The notes under the pieces were generated by a model. The model did no database searches, had not been told where the DNA came from, and saw only the letters and a list, made by a program, of their open reading frames with translations. The position numbers and the translations under genes were made by a program. A DNA stretch of 64,000 nucleotides from Palsa-506 sp963786975 (GTDB taxonomy: Bacteria; Actinomycetota; Actinomycetes; Streptosporangiales; Streptosporangiaceae). This document shows positions 7,635 through 16,424 of this stretch, in pieces (within the stretch, counting starts at the first letter, position 1; every line of letters begins with the position of its first letter). The DNA lies in NCBI GenBank assembly GCA_963786975.1, contig CAWBBE010000010.1, positions 372,001 to 436,000 of the forward strand. The letters run 5' to 3'.

Positions 7635-8189
7635 TCAGCTGGCGGCGGCTCTCTCCGGCTCGCGGGATCCCGGGCTACTCGGCTCCGTCTGCGCGTTGCA
7701 GTCCAGGATACCGGCGGCCGGCCCGACCGGCTTGTCCGCGGCGGCGATGATCGTCTCGCTGATCTCCCGCAGCTGGCCAAGCTGCTCGGGAGTGAGCACG
7801 TCGATCAGGGATCTCCGCACCTGGGCCACATGCCCGGGCGCGGCCTCGGCGAGTGCCGCGAAGCCCGCGTCGGTGAGCTGCGCGACCTGGCCGCGGCGGT
7901 CGGTCGGGCAGTCCGCCCGCTGGATCCAGCCGCGCTCCTCGAGCCGGGCGGCGGCGTGCGAAAGCCTGCTCTTGCTCGACGTCGACGCCTCGGCCAGCTG
8001 GCTCATCCGCAGCGCCCGGCCGGGCGCCTCAGACAGCCGGACCAGGATCTCGTAGTAGCCGTGCGGGAATCCGGCGCCGTGCTGCAGCTGGGCCTCGATG
8101 GTCGTGAACAGCGTCTGGCAAGCGGTCGCGAACGCCCGCCAGGCCTGCTGCTCGCTGGCGGTCAGCCACCGGGTCTCGGGGGTGCTCAC
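7635..8189 (-). CDS. MarR-family transcriptional regulator
   Basis: A 184-residue winged-helix MarR protein. The DNA-binding part has LRMSQLAEASTSSKSRLSH (recognition helix) and RADCPTDRRGQVAQLT (wing). It begins with GTG at 8189; the longer open frame to 8333 runs through the promoter of the divergent gene and is not used. The C-terminal tail after the last helix is Ser/Glu/Arg-rich. Divergent pairing with YceI and two similar 16-bp sites in the shared gap suggest that it represses the YceI gene and itself. Confidence 0.85.
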   Translation of the reverse strand: MSTPETRWLTASEQQAWRAFATACQTLFTTIEAQLQHGAGFPHGYYEILVRLSEAPGRALRMSQLAEASTSSKSRLSHAAARLEERGWIQRADCPTDRRGQVAQLTDAGFAALAEAAPGHVAQVRRSLIDVLTPEQLGQLREISETIIAAADKPVGPAAGILDCNAQTEPSSPGSREPERAAAS

Positions 8190-8219
8190 ACGTCCAGGGT
8201 ACCCTGTGGCCCGAAGTGG

Positions 8220-8273
8220 TTGAGCGCTTGACAACTTACCGCCGGCCGTGATATTAATTGAGCATTCAACAAC
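8220..8273. promoter_or_regulatory. MarR/YceI promoter with duplicated operator-like sites
   Basis: TTGAGCGCTTGACAAC at 8220-8235 and TTGAGCATTCAACAAC at 8258-8273 match at 12 of 16 positions. The first overlaps a consensus -35 (TTGACA, 8228-8233); a -10-like TATTAA lies at 8252-8257, 18 bases away, and the second site sits just after it. Binding at both sites would block the YceI promoter. The second site also contains TTGA-N4-TCAA as an inverted repeat. Confidence 0.6.
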
Positions 8274-8304
8274 AACCCAGCCCACTAGCAATCGGGAGCA
8301 CTCG

Positions 8305-8868
8305 ATGACCGCAGTGACCACCCACACCAGCATCCCCGGCTACGTGGCCGGCACCTGGAACATCGACCCGGTGCACTCCGAGGTCGGCTTCGCGGTCCGG
8401 CACATGATGGTCAGCAAGGTCCGTGGCAGGTTCGCCACCTTCAGCGGCCAGATCGTCACCGGAGCGGACCCGCTGGCCTCCTCGGTGACCGCCGAGATCG
8501 ACCTGGCCTCGATCAGCACCGGCAACGAGCAGCGCGACGCGCACATCAGGTCGGCTGACTTCTTCGAGGTCGAGACCTACCCGACGATGACCTACCGGTC
8601 GGCCGGCGTCCGCCAGGAGCACGGCGACTACGTGCTGGACGGCGAGCTCACCCTCAAGGGCGTGACCAGGAACGTGCCGCTGCGGCTGGAGCTGAACGGC
8701 TTCGGCCCGGACCCGTTCGGCGGCACCCGCGCCGGGTTCACCGCGACTGGCGAGATCAACCGGCGTGACTTCAACGTCAACTTCAGCTCCGCGATGCAGA
8801 ACGGTGGCGCAGTGGTGGCCGACAAGATCAGCCTGCACCTGGAGATCGAGGCCGTTCTCGACGCCTGA
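8305..8868 (+). CDS. YceI family protein
   Basis: A 187-residue YceI-type lipocalin-like beta barrel that binds polyisoprenoid lipids in known members. Family hallmarks are GTWNIDPVHSEVGFAVRHMMVSKVRG near the N-terminus (residues about 16-41), SADFFEVETYPTMTY and the C-terminal AVVADKISLHLEIEA. No signal peptide is visible, so it is the cytoplasmic actinobacterial type. The ATG at 8305 has GGGAG upstream. The gene is divergent from MarR and is followed by a clear hairpin. Confidence 0.92.
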   Translation: MTAVTTHTSIPGYVAGTWNIDPVHSEVGFAVRHMMVSKVRGRFATFSGQIVTGADPLASSVTAEIDLASISTGNEQRDAHIRSADFFEVETYPTMTYRSAGVRQEHGDYVLDGELTLKGVTRNVPLRLELNGFGPDPFGGTRAGFTATGEINRRDFNVNFSSAMQNGGAVVADKISLHLEIEAVLDA

Positions 8869-8879
8869 TGACCGGCTCT

Positions 8880-8914
8880 GGCCCGGCCGCGACGGTACCC
8901 GCCGCGGCCGGGCC
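8880..8914 (+). terminator. Hairpin terminator after YceI gene
   Basis: Twelve-base arms GGCCCGGCCGCG (8880-8891) and CGCGGCCGGGCC (8903-8914) are exact complements around an 11-base loop, then TTTCG. It starts 12 bases after the YceI stop codon. Confidence 0.75.
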
Positions 8915-8954
8915 TTTCGCTACCCGCCCGGCCGGGCCCCGGCGCCGGCCGCGG

Positions 8955-9941
8955 CTAGCGTCCGGCCCAGCCGGCTAGCAGCTCCGCCTCGCGCTCCGGG
9001 GTCAGGCCAGCTCCGGCCGGCGCCACGGCGGGGGAGCGCAGCTCGTGTGCGCGGATCTCATCGATGCTCTGGCTGAGCGGGCGCGGGGCGAGCCCGGCGG
9101 CGAGCGCGGCGGCCGGATCGGCCGCGTTGATGTCGCTCTCGCTGTCCCCGCCCGGCCACATCGGCAGCGCCGTGTCATCCAGCCCGCGGGCCAGCAGGTA
9201 GTCCTGGCCGACCCAGGTCAGCGTGGTTCCCGGTGGCGCCACCCGCGCCGCGATCGCCTCCAGCAGCTGACCGAACCCGAACGGCGGCACGGGGGTGGCC
9301 GCGTGGAACGTCCCGGCGACCGAGTTCGCCAGCAGCGACATGACCCAGCTGGCCTGGTCGCGCGCGTCGATGACCTGGATCGGGCCGGCCGGGTCGCCCG
9401 GCGCCAGCACCTCGCCGCCGCGCGCTATCCGGTTCACCCACCAGGAGAATCTGCCGCTGTGGTCATGCGGGCCAATCACGTAGGTCGGCCGGACTATCGT
9501 GCTGCCCGGCCCGTGCAACTCCCGGACGGCCAGCTCGCAGGCCACCTTGAGGCCGCCATAGGCCTGCATGCTGAACTCCGCGTCGACCGGGTCGTGCAGC
9601 GGGGCGTCCTCGCCGAAACCGGGCGCGACCGGCGTCCGGTAGACCGACGCCGTGGAGATGAACAGGTGCTGGCCGCCCCGGCCGTCCAGCACTCCGGCCA
9701 GCGCCCTGACCTGCCCCGGCCAGTAGCCGTTGACGTCGACGGTCGCGTCCCAGCTGGCGCTGCCCAGCGCGGCCAGGCCGGCTTCGCTATTACGGTCGCC
9801 GAGCACGTGCGTGGCGCCGGGGAACAGGCCGGCACCGGTCCGGCCGCGGTGATACAGCGTGACGTCGTGCCCGGCGTCGACGGCCGCCTGGGCGATATGC
9901 CGCCCGACGAACGCGGTGCCGCCCATGAACAGGATCCTCAT
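8955..9941 (-). CDS. NAD-dependent epimerase/dehydratase (SDR, extended)
   Basis: A 328-residue extended short-chain dehydrogenase. The nucleotide-binding GGTAFVGRHIAQ starts at residue 8. The Tyr-x3-Lys pair is present as YGGLK near residue 128, and IVRPTYVIGP follows. The C-terminal third includes the WVGQDYLLARGL segment typical of actinobacterial reductases annotated as epimerases. The substrate is unknown. The BCP peroxiredoxin gene lies 33 bases upstream on the same strand, so the two may form an operon. Confidence 0.88.
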   Translation of the reverse strand: MRILFMGGTAFVGRHIAQAAVDAGHDVTLYHRGRTGAGLFPGATHVLGDRNSEAGLAALGSASWDATVDVNGYWPGQVRALAGVLDGRGGQHLFISTASVYRTPVAPGFGEDAPLHDPVDAEFSMQAYGGLKVACELAVRELHGPGSTIVRPTYVIGPHDHSGRFSWWVNRIARGGEVLAPGDPAGPIQVIDARDQASWVMSLLANSVAGTFHAATPVPPFGFGQLLEAIAARVAPPGTTLTWVGQDYLLARGLDDTALPMWPGGDSESDINAADPAAALAAGLAPRPLSQSIDEIRAHELRSPAVAPAGAGLTPEREAELLAGWAGR

Positions 9942-9974
9942 GCCGCGATCCTGCCAGCGGCGCGCCGGCGGCCG

Positions 9975-10460
9975 CTACTGGCCGGCCAGCGCCGCCAGCT
10001 GGGCGGTGATGGTCTCCGGCGGCGGGAAGGTCAGGCCGACCAGCCCCACGTGCTTCCAGCGGACGATGCCGTCGCCGTCGATCACGAACACCGAGCGGCG
10101 CAGCCCCACCCCGCCGAGGCTGATGCCGTACTGGCGGGTCACCGCCAGGCCGGCGTCGGCCAGCAGCGGGAAGCCGAGATCGTACTTGCGGGCGAACGCC
10201 TCGTGGCTGTCCACATCCTGCGGGCTGATGCCCCACACGGTCGCGCCGAGGCCGGTGAAGCCGTCCAGGCCCGAGGTGTAGGAGCAGAGCTGCCTCGTGC
10301 AGACCGACGTGTTGTCGCCGGGGTAGAAAGCCAGCACCACCGGCTGGCCGCGCTGCGCGGACAGGGTGTAGTCACCCCGCTCCGCCGTCCGGCCGGCCAG
10401 CAGTACGCCGGGCAGCGTGAAATCCGGAGCGGTCGTGCCCGCCGCCGGCACCTTGGCCAT
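9975..10460 (-). CDS. Peroxiredoxin, BCP type (thiol peroxidase)
   Basis: A 161-residue AhpC/TSA-fold protein. The peroxidatic cysteine is Cys54 in the NTSVCTRQLC motif and the resolving one Cys59, five residues later, the atypical two-cysteine arrangement of BCP. It reduces peroxides with thioredoxin as donor in the cytoplasm. The ATG at 10460 has AAGGA seven bases upstream; the longer frame to 10661 overlaps the divergent VOC gene and is rejected. Confidence 0.9.
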   Translation of the reverse strand: MAKVPAAGTTAPDFTLPGVLLAGRTAERGDYTLSAQRGQPVVLAFYPGDNTSVCTRQLCSYTSGLDGFTGLGATVWGISPQDVDSHEAFARKYDLGFPLLADAGLAVTRQYGISLGGVGLRRSVFVIDGDGIVRWKHVGLVGLTFPPPETITAQLAALAGQ

Positions 10461-10640
10461 GTCAGGTCCTTCGGTCGTAGCGCCCCCTCGTGCTAACCCT
10501 GCCACACTGGTCCCGGCGCCACCGGCCACGCCGGCCCGCCGCCGGCCGGTGCGTACCGGCAGCGGGCCGGCCCGGCCCAATCCGGGCCAGCAGAGCCGCG
10601 CCGCTTCATTCCGGCGTGCGCTCATGGCAGGATCGCCGGC

Positions 10641-11066
10641 ATGATCGGACGCCTGCATCACGTGATCGTCGACTGCCCCGATCCGCCGGCGCTGGCCGCC
10701 TTCTACTCGGAGCTGCTCGGCCTGCCGGTGACCTGGCGGGAACCGGACTTCGCCGTGGTCGCCAGGAACGAGACGTCATCCGGGGTAGCGTTCCAGCTCG
10801 CGCCCGGCCACCAGCCGCCGCGCTGGCCGGATCCCCGCTGGCCGCAGCAGTTCCACCTGGATGTCATGGTCGACGACCTCGATGCCGCGGATCCGGCGGT
10901 GCTGGCGCTCGGGGCCCGGCGGCTGCCGGCCGCCGGCCGCTCGCGCGTGTACGCCGACCCGGCCGGCCATCCGTTCTGCCTGATACCGCGGCCATCCTGG
11001 GCCGCGCCGGTCCAGCCGGCCCACGCTGACCAGCCTGGCGAGCCCGGCGAGCCCGGGCATGCCTAG
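10641..11066 (+). CDS. VOC/glyoxalase-like domain protein
   Basis: A 141-residue vicinal-oxygen-chelate protein. It starts with GRLHHVIVDCPDP and AAFYSELLGLPVTW, has the second beta-alpha-beta module QFHLDVMVDDLD, and ends with DPAGHPFCLIPRP. Candidate metal ligands (His, Glu/Gln) are partly present, so activity is open. The end is rich in Pro, Gly and Glu. The chromate transporter gene starts 15 bases later. Confidence 0.85.
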   Translation: MIGRLHHVIVDCPDPPALAAFYSELLGLPVTWREPDFAVVARNETSSGVAFQLAPGHQPPRWPDPRWPQQFHLDVMVDDLDAADPAVLALGARRLPAAGRSRVYADPAGHPFCLIPRPSWAAPVQPAHADQPGEPGEPGHA

Positions 11067-11081
11067 GGCGCGGCAGCGGCG

Positions 11082-12326
11082 GTGACCGGTCAGGGACCGG
11101 CGGCGGAGGCACCGGCGGCCCGGGTGCCGCTGGGCGTGATCACGCGCGAGTGGGCCCGGATGGGGATTACCGGATTCGGCGGCCCGCCAGCGCATATCGT
11201 GCTGCTCCGCAAGCTCTGCGTGGACAGCCGGGAATGGCTGTCCGCGGGCGAGTTCGAGGACGGCATCGCGGCGACCAACCTGATGCCCGGCCCGGCCTCC
11301 ACCCAGCTGGCGATCTACTGCGCCTGGCGGCTCCGCGGTGCCATCGGCGCGGTGCTCGGTGGTGTCTGCTTCATCGCGCCCGGCCTGGTCATCATCCTGG
11401 CCCTGGCCGCGCTGTTCCTGGCCGGGCATCCGCCGCTGTGGGTGCAGGGCGCCGCGGCGGGTGCCGGGGCGGCGGTTCCGGCGGTGGCCATCCACGCCGC
11501 GGTCAGCCTGCTGCCCGCCAGCTGGCGGCGGACCGCCGGACGGCGCGCCGCGCAGGCGAGATGGCTGGGCTATCTCGCCGCGGGCGCGGTGACCGCGGCC
11601 ACCGCGGGCACGTTCCTGGTAGTGGTCCTGGTCGCCTGTGGCCTCGCCGAGCTGGCAGTTCGGCCGCGGGCCGGGCCGGGCAGGCCGGCCGGGCGGGCGC
11701 TCAGCCTGCTCCCGGCGGGGGGCCGGAGCCTGGCGGGCCCCGCGCTGGCCACCGGCGGCCTCGGCGCGCTGGCCTGGGTGGCGTTCAAGGTGGGTGCCCT
11801 GTCCTTCGGCGGCGGCTTCGTGATCATCCCGCTGATGCAGCATGACGCGGTCGTGACCTACCACTGGATGAGCGGCGCACAGTTCCTCAACGCGGTAGCG
11901 CTCGGCCAGGTGACGCCCGGCCCGGTGGTGCTGACCGTCGCCGTGGTCGGCTACGCCGCGGCGGGCATCGGCGGCGGACTGCTGGCGGCCGTGATCGCGT
12001 TCCTGCCTTCGTTCGTGCTCGTCATCGCGGGCGGCCCGCACCTCGGCCGGCTGCGGTCCAGCGGCCGGGCGCAGTCGTTCCTGGCCGGTGCCGGGCCGGC
12101 CGCGATCGGCGCGATCGCCGGCGCGGCCATCCCGCTCGGCCGCGATCTCGGCCATCTCTGGCAGGCCGGCCTGCTGCTGGCGGCCGGCGCCTGGCTGCTG
12201 GCGCCGTCCGGGCTGCTGGCCGCCGCCCGGTGGCCGGCCCTGCGCCGCGGAGTCGTCACGGCACTGCTGTACTCGGCCCTGATCGGTGTCATCGCCGCCC
12301 TGGCGGGCGCTCCGGTCAGCCACTGA
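11082..12326 (+). CDS. chrA: Chromate transporter ChrA (two-domain)
   Basis: A 414-residue membrane protein of the CHR family with two homologous halves. Each half begins with the family motif: GITGFGGPPAH near residue 28 and KVGALSFGGGFVIIPLMQ near residue 238. Each half also carries a NxxPGP-type motif (TNLMPGPASTQLA and LGQVTPGPVV). About ten membrane segments are seen. ChrA exports chromate and gives resistance; the true substrate here is not proven. The GTG at 11082 is the first start in frame; its ribosome site is weak. Confidence 0.92.
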   Translation: MTGQGPAAEAPAARVPLGVITREWARMGITGFGGPPAHIVLLRKLCVDSREWLSAGEFEDGIAATNLMPGPASTQLAIYCAWRLRGAIGAVLGGVCFIAPGLVIILALAALFLAGHPPLWVQGAAAGAGAAVPAVAIHAAVSLLPASWRRTAGRRAAQARWLGYLAAGAVTAATAGTFLVVVLVACGLAELAVRPRAGPGRPAGRALSLLPAGGRSLAGPALATGGLGALAWVAFKVGALSFGGGFVIIPLMQHDAVVTYHWMSGAQFLNAVALGQVTPGPVVLTVAVVGYAAAGIGGGLLAAVIAFLPSFVLVIAGGPHLGRLRSSGRAQSFLAGAGPAAIGAIAGAAIPLGRDLGHLWQAGLLLAAGAWLLAPSGLLAAARWPALRRGVVTALLYSALIGVIAALAGAPVSH

Positions 12327-12376
12327 CGCCCGAGTCCGGCGGCCGGCCAGGGCGGCGATGCCGGATAGGCGCCGGG

Positions 12377-12766
12377 TCAGGAGTAGGGCTCGAATAGCTC
12401 GACCGGATTGCCGGACGGGTCATCGAGCAGGATCTGCCTGCCGCCGACGCCGGTGACGATTTCGTTGCGGAAGCTGATCCCGGCCGCCCGCAGGGCCTCG
12501 ACCTTGCCGTCCAGGCCGCCGATTTCCAGCGAGAACCGGTTCCAGCCGCCCGGCTCCGGCTGGCGGCCATCCGGCATCGACTGGGATCCGCCGCCCGGGC
12601 CGCCTGGCCCGGCCGGCGAGCTGAGCAGCAGCCGCAGGTCGCCCCGGGTGAGCATGGCGAACATCGGGGCCGGGTGCATCTCCTCGCGGAAGCCGAGATG
12701 CTGGCAGTAGAACGCGATCGCCTCGTCCACATCGCGGACGATGTACCGGACGCTGACAGTGGCCAT
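12377..12766 (-). CDS. VOC family protein
   Basis: A 129-residue glyoxalase/dioxygenase-fold protein: VRYIVRDVDEAIAFYCQHLGF at the N-terminus, a Gly/Pro-rich loop in the middle (about residues 51-75), then NRFSLEIGGLD and the end DPSGNPVELFEP. These proteins bind metal and small molecules; function is not predictable. It lies downstream of and on the same strand as the aminotransferase, with 23 bases between them. Confidence 0.88.
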   Translation of the reverse strand: MATVSVRYIVRDVDEAIAFYCQHLGFREEMHPAPMFAMLTRGDLRLLLSSPAGPGGPGGGSQSMPDGRQPEPGGWNRFSLEIGGLDGKVEALRAAGISFRNEIVTGVGGRQILLDDPSGNPVELFEPYS

Positions 12767-12789
12767 GTGCCGACGTTACGCCGCCGCCG

Positions 12790-14001
12790 CTACTGCTGAT
12801 AAGACTGCAGGAACGTGCCGAGGCGGTCGATCGCGTCGTCGAGCACGTCCACCGTGGCGAGGAACACCAGCCGAAGGTGGTCGGCCGACGGCAGGTTGAA
12901 GCCGGTACCGTGCGAAAGCAGCAAGTGCTGCTGTTCCAGCAGGTCGATGACCATCTGCTCGTCGTCGGCGATCTTGTGGGCCTCCGGATCCAGCCGCGGG
13001 AACAGGTAGAGGGCGCCGAGCGGCTTGACGCAGTCGACGCCGGGGATCTCGTTCATCTTCAGCCAGGCGTGGTCGCGCTGCTCGCGCAGCCGGCCGCCCG
13101 GCTGCAGCAAGTGCGCGATGCGCTGCTCGCCGCCGCCGAGGGCGGTCTGGATCGCGTACTGGGCGGGCACATTCGGGCACAGCCGCATGTTGGCCAGCAG
13201 TTCCAGCCCTTCGAGGTACTCGGCCGCCTCCTGCCTGGGCCCGGAGACCACTAGCCAGCCGGACCGGAAGCCCGCCAGCCGGTAGGTCTTCGACAGCCCG
13301 CACATCGTGAGCACCAGCAGGTCGGGCGCCAGCGCGGCGGCGACCTGGTGCACCGCGTCCTCGTAGAGGATCTGGTCGTAGATCTCGTCGGCGAGCACCA
13401 GCAGCCCGTGCCGGCGGGCCAGGTCCAGCAGTTCGAGCAGGGTCTGCTCGGAGTAGACGGCACCGGTCGGGTTGTTCGGATTGATGATCACCAGGGCCCG
13501 GGTCCGCGGCGTGATCTGCGCCGCGACGTGCTCGACGTCGGGGGCCCAGCCTGCCGCCTCGTCGCAGCGGTAGTGCACCGCACGGCCGCCGCAGAGGCTG
13601 ACCGCTCCGGTCCACAGCGGATAGTCCGGGCTCGGTATCAGCACCTCATCGCCGGCGTTCAGCAGCGCCTGCAGGGCCATAACGATGAGTTCTGACACGC
13701 CGTTGCCGAGGAACACGTCGTCCGGCCCGACCCCCGGCACGCCGCGCTGCTCGTATGACTGGGCGACCGCAAGCCGGGCGGGATGAATGCCCCGCGCGTC
13801 GCTGTAACCCTGCGCGTCACCGATGTTATGCACGACATCGCGCAGTACCGCGTCCGGGGCGTCGATCCCGAAGGCCGCCGGGTTGCCGAGGTTGAGCTTG
13901 AGAATGTGGTGCCCGTCGGCCTCCAGCTGCCGGGCGCGCCGCAGCACCGGCCCGCGGATGTCGTACCGGACATTCTGCAGTCTGCTCGCCTGCGACACCA
14001 T
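12790..14001 (-). CDS. Pyridoxal-phosphate aminotransferase, AlaA/AlaT-like
   Basis: A 403-residue class I/II aminotransferase. The PLP lysine is in GLSKTYRLAGFRSGW, the cofactor-ring aspartate in ADEIYDQI, the PNNPTGAVY motif is intact and the carboxylate-binding Arg is in LRLVFLA. The N-terminus VSQASRLQNVRYDIRGPVL is characteristic of glutamate-pyruvate aminotransferases (AlaA/AlaT), which make alanine from pyruvate and glutamate. Length and motifs are complete. Confidence 0.9.
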   Translation of the reverse strand: MVSQASRLQNVRYDIRGPVLRRARQLEADGHHILKLNLGNPAAFGIDAPDAVLRDVVHNIGDAQGYSDARGIHPARLAVAQSYEQRGVPGVGPDDVFLGNGVSELIVMALQALLNAGDEVLIPSPDYPLWTGAVSLCGGRAVHYRCDEAAGWAPDVEHVAAQITPRTRALVIINPNNPTGAVYSEQTLLELLDLARRHGLLVLADEIYDQILYEDAVHQVAAALAPDLLVLTMCGLSKTYRLAGFRSGWLVVSGPRQEAAEYLEGLELLANMRLCPNVPAQYAIQTALGGGEQRIAHLLQPGGRLREQRDHAWLKMNEIPGVDCVKPLGALYLFPRLDPEAHKIADDEQMVIDLLEQQHLLLSHGTGFNLPSADHLRLVFLATVDVLDDAIDRLGTFLQSYQQ

Positions 14002-14109
14002 GCGGTCCGCTCCTCCTCGTGTACGTCAGGTTGCCTATCGTGCCCGAAGCGGGCATGGTCCCGCTCGGAATAAATGCCGGGCGTGCAGTTTACCGATGCC
14101 GGGCGGGCC

Positions 14110-14604
14110 TCAGGACCGGCCGGCGGCCGGCCGGGAGATGGCGGCCACGACGGCGCCGGCGGCCCGCACCAGGTCAGCCGGCCCGAGCTCGATCTCCAGC
14201 CCGCGGCGGCCGCCGCTGCAGAAAACGGTGGCGAATTCCAGCGCGCTCGCGTCGAGCACGACGGAAAGCCGCCTGCGCTGGCCGAGCGGGGAGATTCCGC
14301 CAGCCACGTAGCCGGTCGCCCGCTCGGCGGCGGCCAGGTCGGCCATGGTGGCCCGCTTGCCGCCGGCGGCCGCGGCGAGCGCCTTGAGATCAAGCTGGCC
14401 GGCCACCGGGACGACGCCAACGGTCAGCTTGCCGTCGACATCGGCGATCAGCGTCTTGAAGACCCGCTCCGGCTCGACGCCGAGCGCGTCGCTGGCCTCC
14501 AGCCCATAAGGGCCATGCCGGGGGTCATGCTGGTAACTGTGCACCGAGTACGAGATGCCGAGGCGGTCCAGCATGACCGTCGCCGGAGTGCCGCGTGCTG
14601 CCAC
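14110..14604 (-). CDS. ybaK: Cys-tRNA(Pro)/aminoacyl-tRNA deacylase, YbaK/EbsC type
   Basis: A 164-residue YbaK-type protein that removes wrongly attached amino acids from tRNA(Pro). It starts TPATVMLDRLGISYSVHSY and has VFKTLIADVDGKL, which carries the catalytic lysine, then VAGQLDLKALA and GYVAGGISPLGQRRRL. The GTG at 14604 with AGGGTGG upstream gives the family length; the frame is open to 14910 but would overlap the divergent MmcQ/YjbR gene at 14773. Confidence 0.9.
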   Translation of the reverse strand: MAARGTPATVMLDRLGISYSVHSYQHDPRHGPYGLEASDALGVEPERVFKTLIADVDGKLTVGVVPVAGQLDLKALAAAAGGKRATMADLAAAERATGYVAGGISPLGQRRRLSVVLDASALEFATVFCSGGRRGLEIELGPADLVRAAGAVVAAISRPAAGRS

Positions 14605-14772
14605 GCTCAGCCACCCTAGGCGACCGGCCAGACTGGCCAGAAGGGGTTTTCCGGGCCCGCGCGGCCCGGCCCGGCCGGGCGGCCCGGCCCGGCGCCGGAT
14701 CTGGCCGGACGTGGCTGACCTGACCGTGCCGCGGCCGGGCCCGCCGCCCGGCCGGAAGGCTAGCCTGGCCAG

Positions 14773-15171
14773 GTGAGCGACATCGGATTTGCCCGTGCTT
14801 TCGCGCTTTCGCTGCCCGGGGCAGCCGAGGAACCGCATTTCGAGCTGGCCTCGTTCCGGGTCCGCGGCAAGATCTTCGCCACCGTGCCGCCCGGCGGGGA
14901 CCTGCTGCACGTTTTCGTCGGCGAGGCTGAGGTAGCTGCCTGCGTGGCGGAGAACCCGGCGGCGTTCGAGCCGCTGCGGTGGGGGCAGCGGATCCGGGGA
15001 CTGCGGGTCAGGCTGGCGGCACTGCCGCCGGCCCGGGTGGCAGAGCTGCTGGACGACGCCTGGCGCCGCAAGGCGCCCGGGCGGCTGCTCGCCGAGGCCG
15101 CCGCCCGGCCGGCCATGCCCGTCCGGCCGGCTGACCGCCCGCCGCCGGACGCCGCGCCTGGTGTCCGATGA
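14773..15171 (+). CDS. MmcQ/YjbR-family DNA-binding-like protein
   Basis: A 132-residue YjbR (CyaY-like fold) protein: ARAFALSLPGAAEEPHF at the start, then FRVRGKIFATV and WGQRIRGLRVRLAALPPARVAELLDDAWRR cut by a Pro/Ala-rich tail. The function is not established. The stop overlaps the start of the hydrolase-fusion gene by four bases (ATGA), so translation is coupled. Confidence 0.85.
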   Translation: MSDIGFARAFALSLPGAAEEPHFELASFRVRGKIFATVPPGGDLLHVFVGEAEVAACVAENPAAFEPLRWGQRIRGLRVRLAALPPARVAELLDDAWRRKAPGRLLAEAAARPAMPVRPADRPPPDAAPGVR

Positions 15172-16424
15172 CTACGGCTGCGGGACAGCCCGCGGCAGCC
15201 GGCGGACCGGACGGGCGCTGGCTCGGCGGCCAGTCCCGGTGGATCGACCTGGGCGGTCCCGTTCACTACCTCGACTTCGGCGGCCCGCCGGACGGGCCGG
15301 TGATCGTCTGCGTGCACGGGCTCGGCGGCTCGGCGGTGAACTGGTCGGCGATCGCGCCGCTGCTGACCAGCCGGTACCGGCTGATCGCGCCGGACCTGGC
15401 CGGACACGGCCTGACCCAGTCGGCCGGCCGCGGCACCGACGTGACCTCGAACCGGGCCTTGCTGCACCGGTTTACCCAGTCCGTTCCGGCGATCTGGGCC
15501 GGCCCAGGCGGATCCGTTAATCCCGGAAATCCTGCCCCTCCGGCAACGCCAGCGGGTGCCGCGGCCGGCCCGGCGAGGCCGGTGATCTTGATGGGCAACT
15601 CGATGGGCGGCATGATCTCGCTGCTTGAGGCGGGCGCCAGCCCCGGCGCCGTGGCCGGCCTGATCCTGGTCGACCCGGCGCTGCCGTTCGTGCCGGCCCG
15701 GCCGGATCCGGCGGTCGCCGCGCTGTTCGCCCTGTACCTGCTGCCCGGCTTCAACCGGGTGCTGATGAACCGCCGCCGCAGCCAGCCGCCGGAGGCGATG
15801 GTCGCCCGGATCCTGGCGCTGTGCTGCGCGGACGTCTCCCGGATTCCCGCGGAGATCGTCGCCAGGCATGTCGAGGTGGCACGCCGGCGCACCGCGTTCC
15901 CGGGAACCGGCGAGGATTTCGGCGCGGCCATGAAGTCAGTCGTCGGCCTCGTCCGGAGCCCGTCTTACCGGCGGCTGCTCGGCTCGGTCCGCTGCCCGGT
16001 GCTCGTGCTGCACGGCTCGCGGGACCGGCTGGTCCCGGTCGGCGCCGCGCTGGCCACGATCCGCGCGCATCCCGCCTGGTCGCTGGTCGTGTTCTCCGGC
16101 GTCGGCCACGTGCCGCAGCTCGAGGTGCCGCGGGACTGCGCGCGGGTGATCACCGACTGGCTCGGCGCGGCCGGGCGGCCGGCCGCGCTGGCGGCGGCCA
16201 GCCCCGCGCCTTCCGCTGGAGTGGCCGGGGAGTTACCGCTCGGCGAGGAGGTCGCGGCGTTCGTCACCCTGCGCGAGGAGATGACGCTGCTGGCGGAGGA
16301 ACTGATCGGGTACTGCCGGGACCGGCTGGCCGCCTACAAGTACCCGCGGGTGGTCGAGTTCCGCGACACGCTGCCGAAGAACACCATCGGCAAGGTCCTG
16401 AAGAGCGAGCTGACTGCCGGCTGA
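15168..16424 (+). CDS. Alpha/beta hydrolase fused to acyl-CoA-ligase C-terminal domain
   Basis: A 418-residue protein of two parts. Residues about 25-335 are an alpha/beta hydrolase: oxyanion motif VHGLGGS, nucleophile Ser145 in GNSMGG, acid Asp286 in HGSRDRLVP and His314 in GVGHVPQ. After a short Ala/Pro linker, residues about 357-418 match only the C-terminal cap of AMP-forming acyl-CoA ligases (LGEEVAAFV, RDRLAAYKYPRVVEF, then GKVLK with the adenylation lysine at 409). The large N-terminal ligase domain is missing. The reading frame is unbroken across the junction. Confidence 0.85.
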   Translation: MTTAAGQPAAAGGPDGRWLGGQSRWIDLGGPVHYLDFGGPPDGPVIVCVHGLGGSAVNWSAIAPLLTSRYRLIAPDLAGHGLTQSAGRGTDVTSNRALLHRFTQSVPAIWAGPGGSVNPGNPAPPATPAGAAAGPARPVILMGNSMGGMISLLEAGASPGAVAGLILVDPALPFVPARPDPAVAALFALYLLPGFNRVLMNRRRSQPPEAMVARILALCCADVSRIPAEIVARHVEVARRRTAFPGTGEDFGAAMKSVVGLVRSPSYRRLLGSVRCPVLVLHGSRDRLVPVGAALATIRAHPAWSLVVFSGVGHVPQLEVPRDCARVITDWLGAAGRPAALAAASPAPSAGVAGELPLGEEVAAFVTLREEMTLLAEELIGYCRDRLAAYKYPRVVEFRDTLPKNTIGKVLKSELTAG

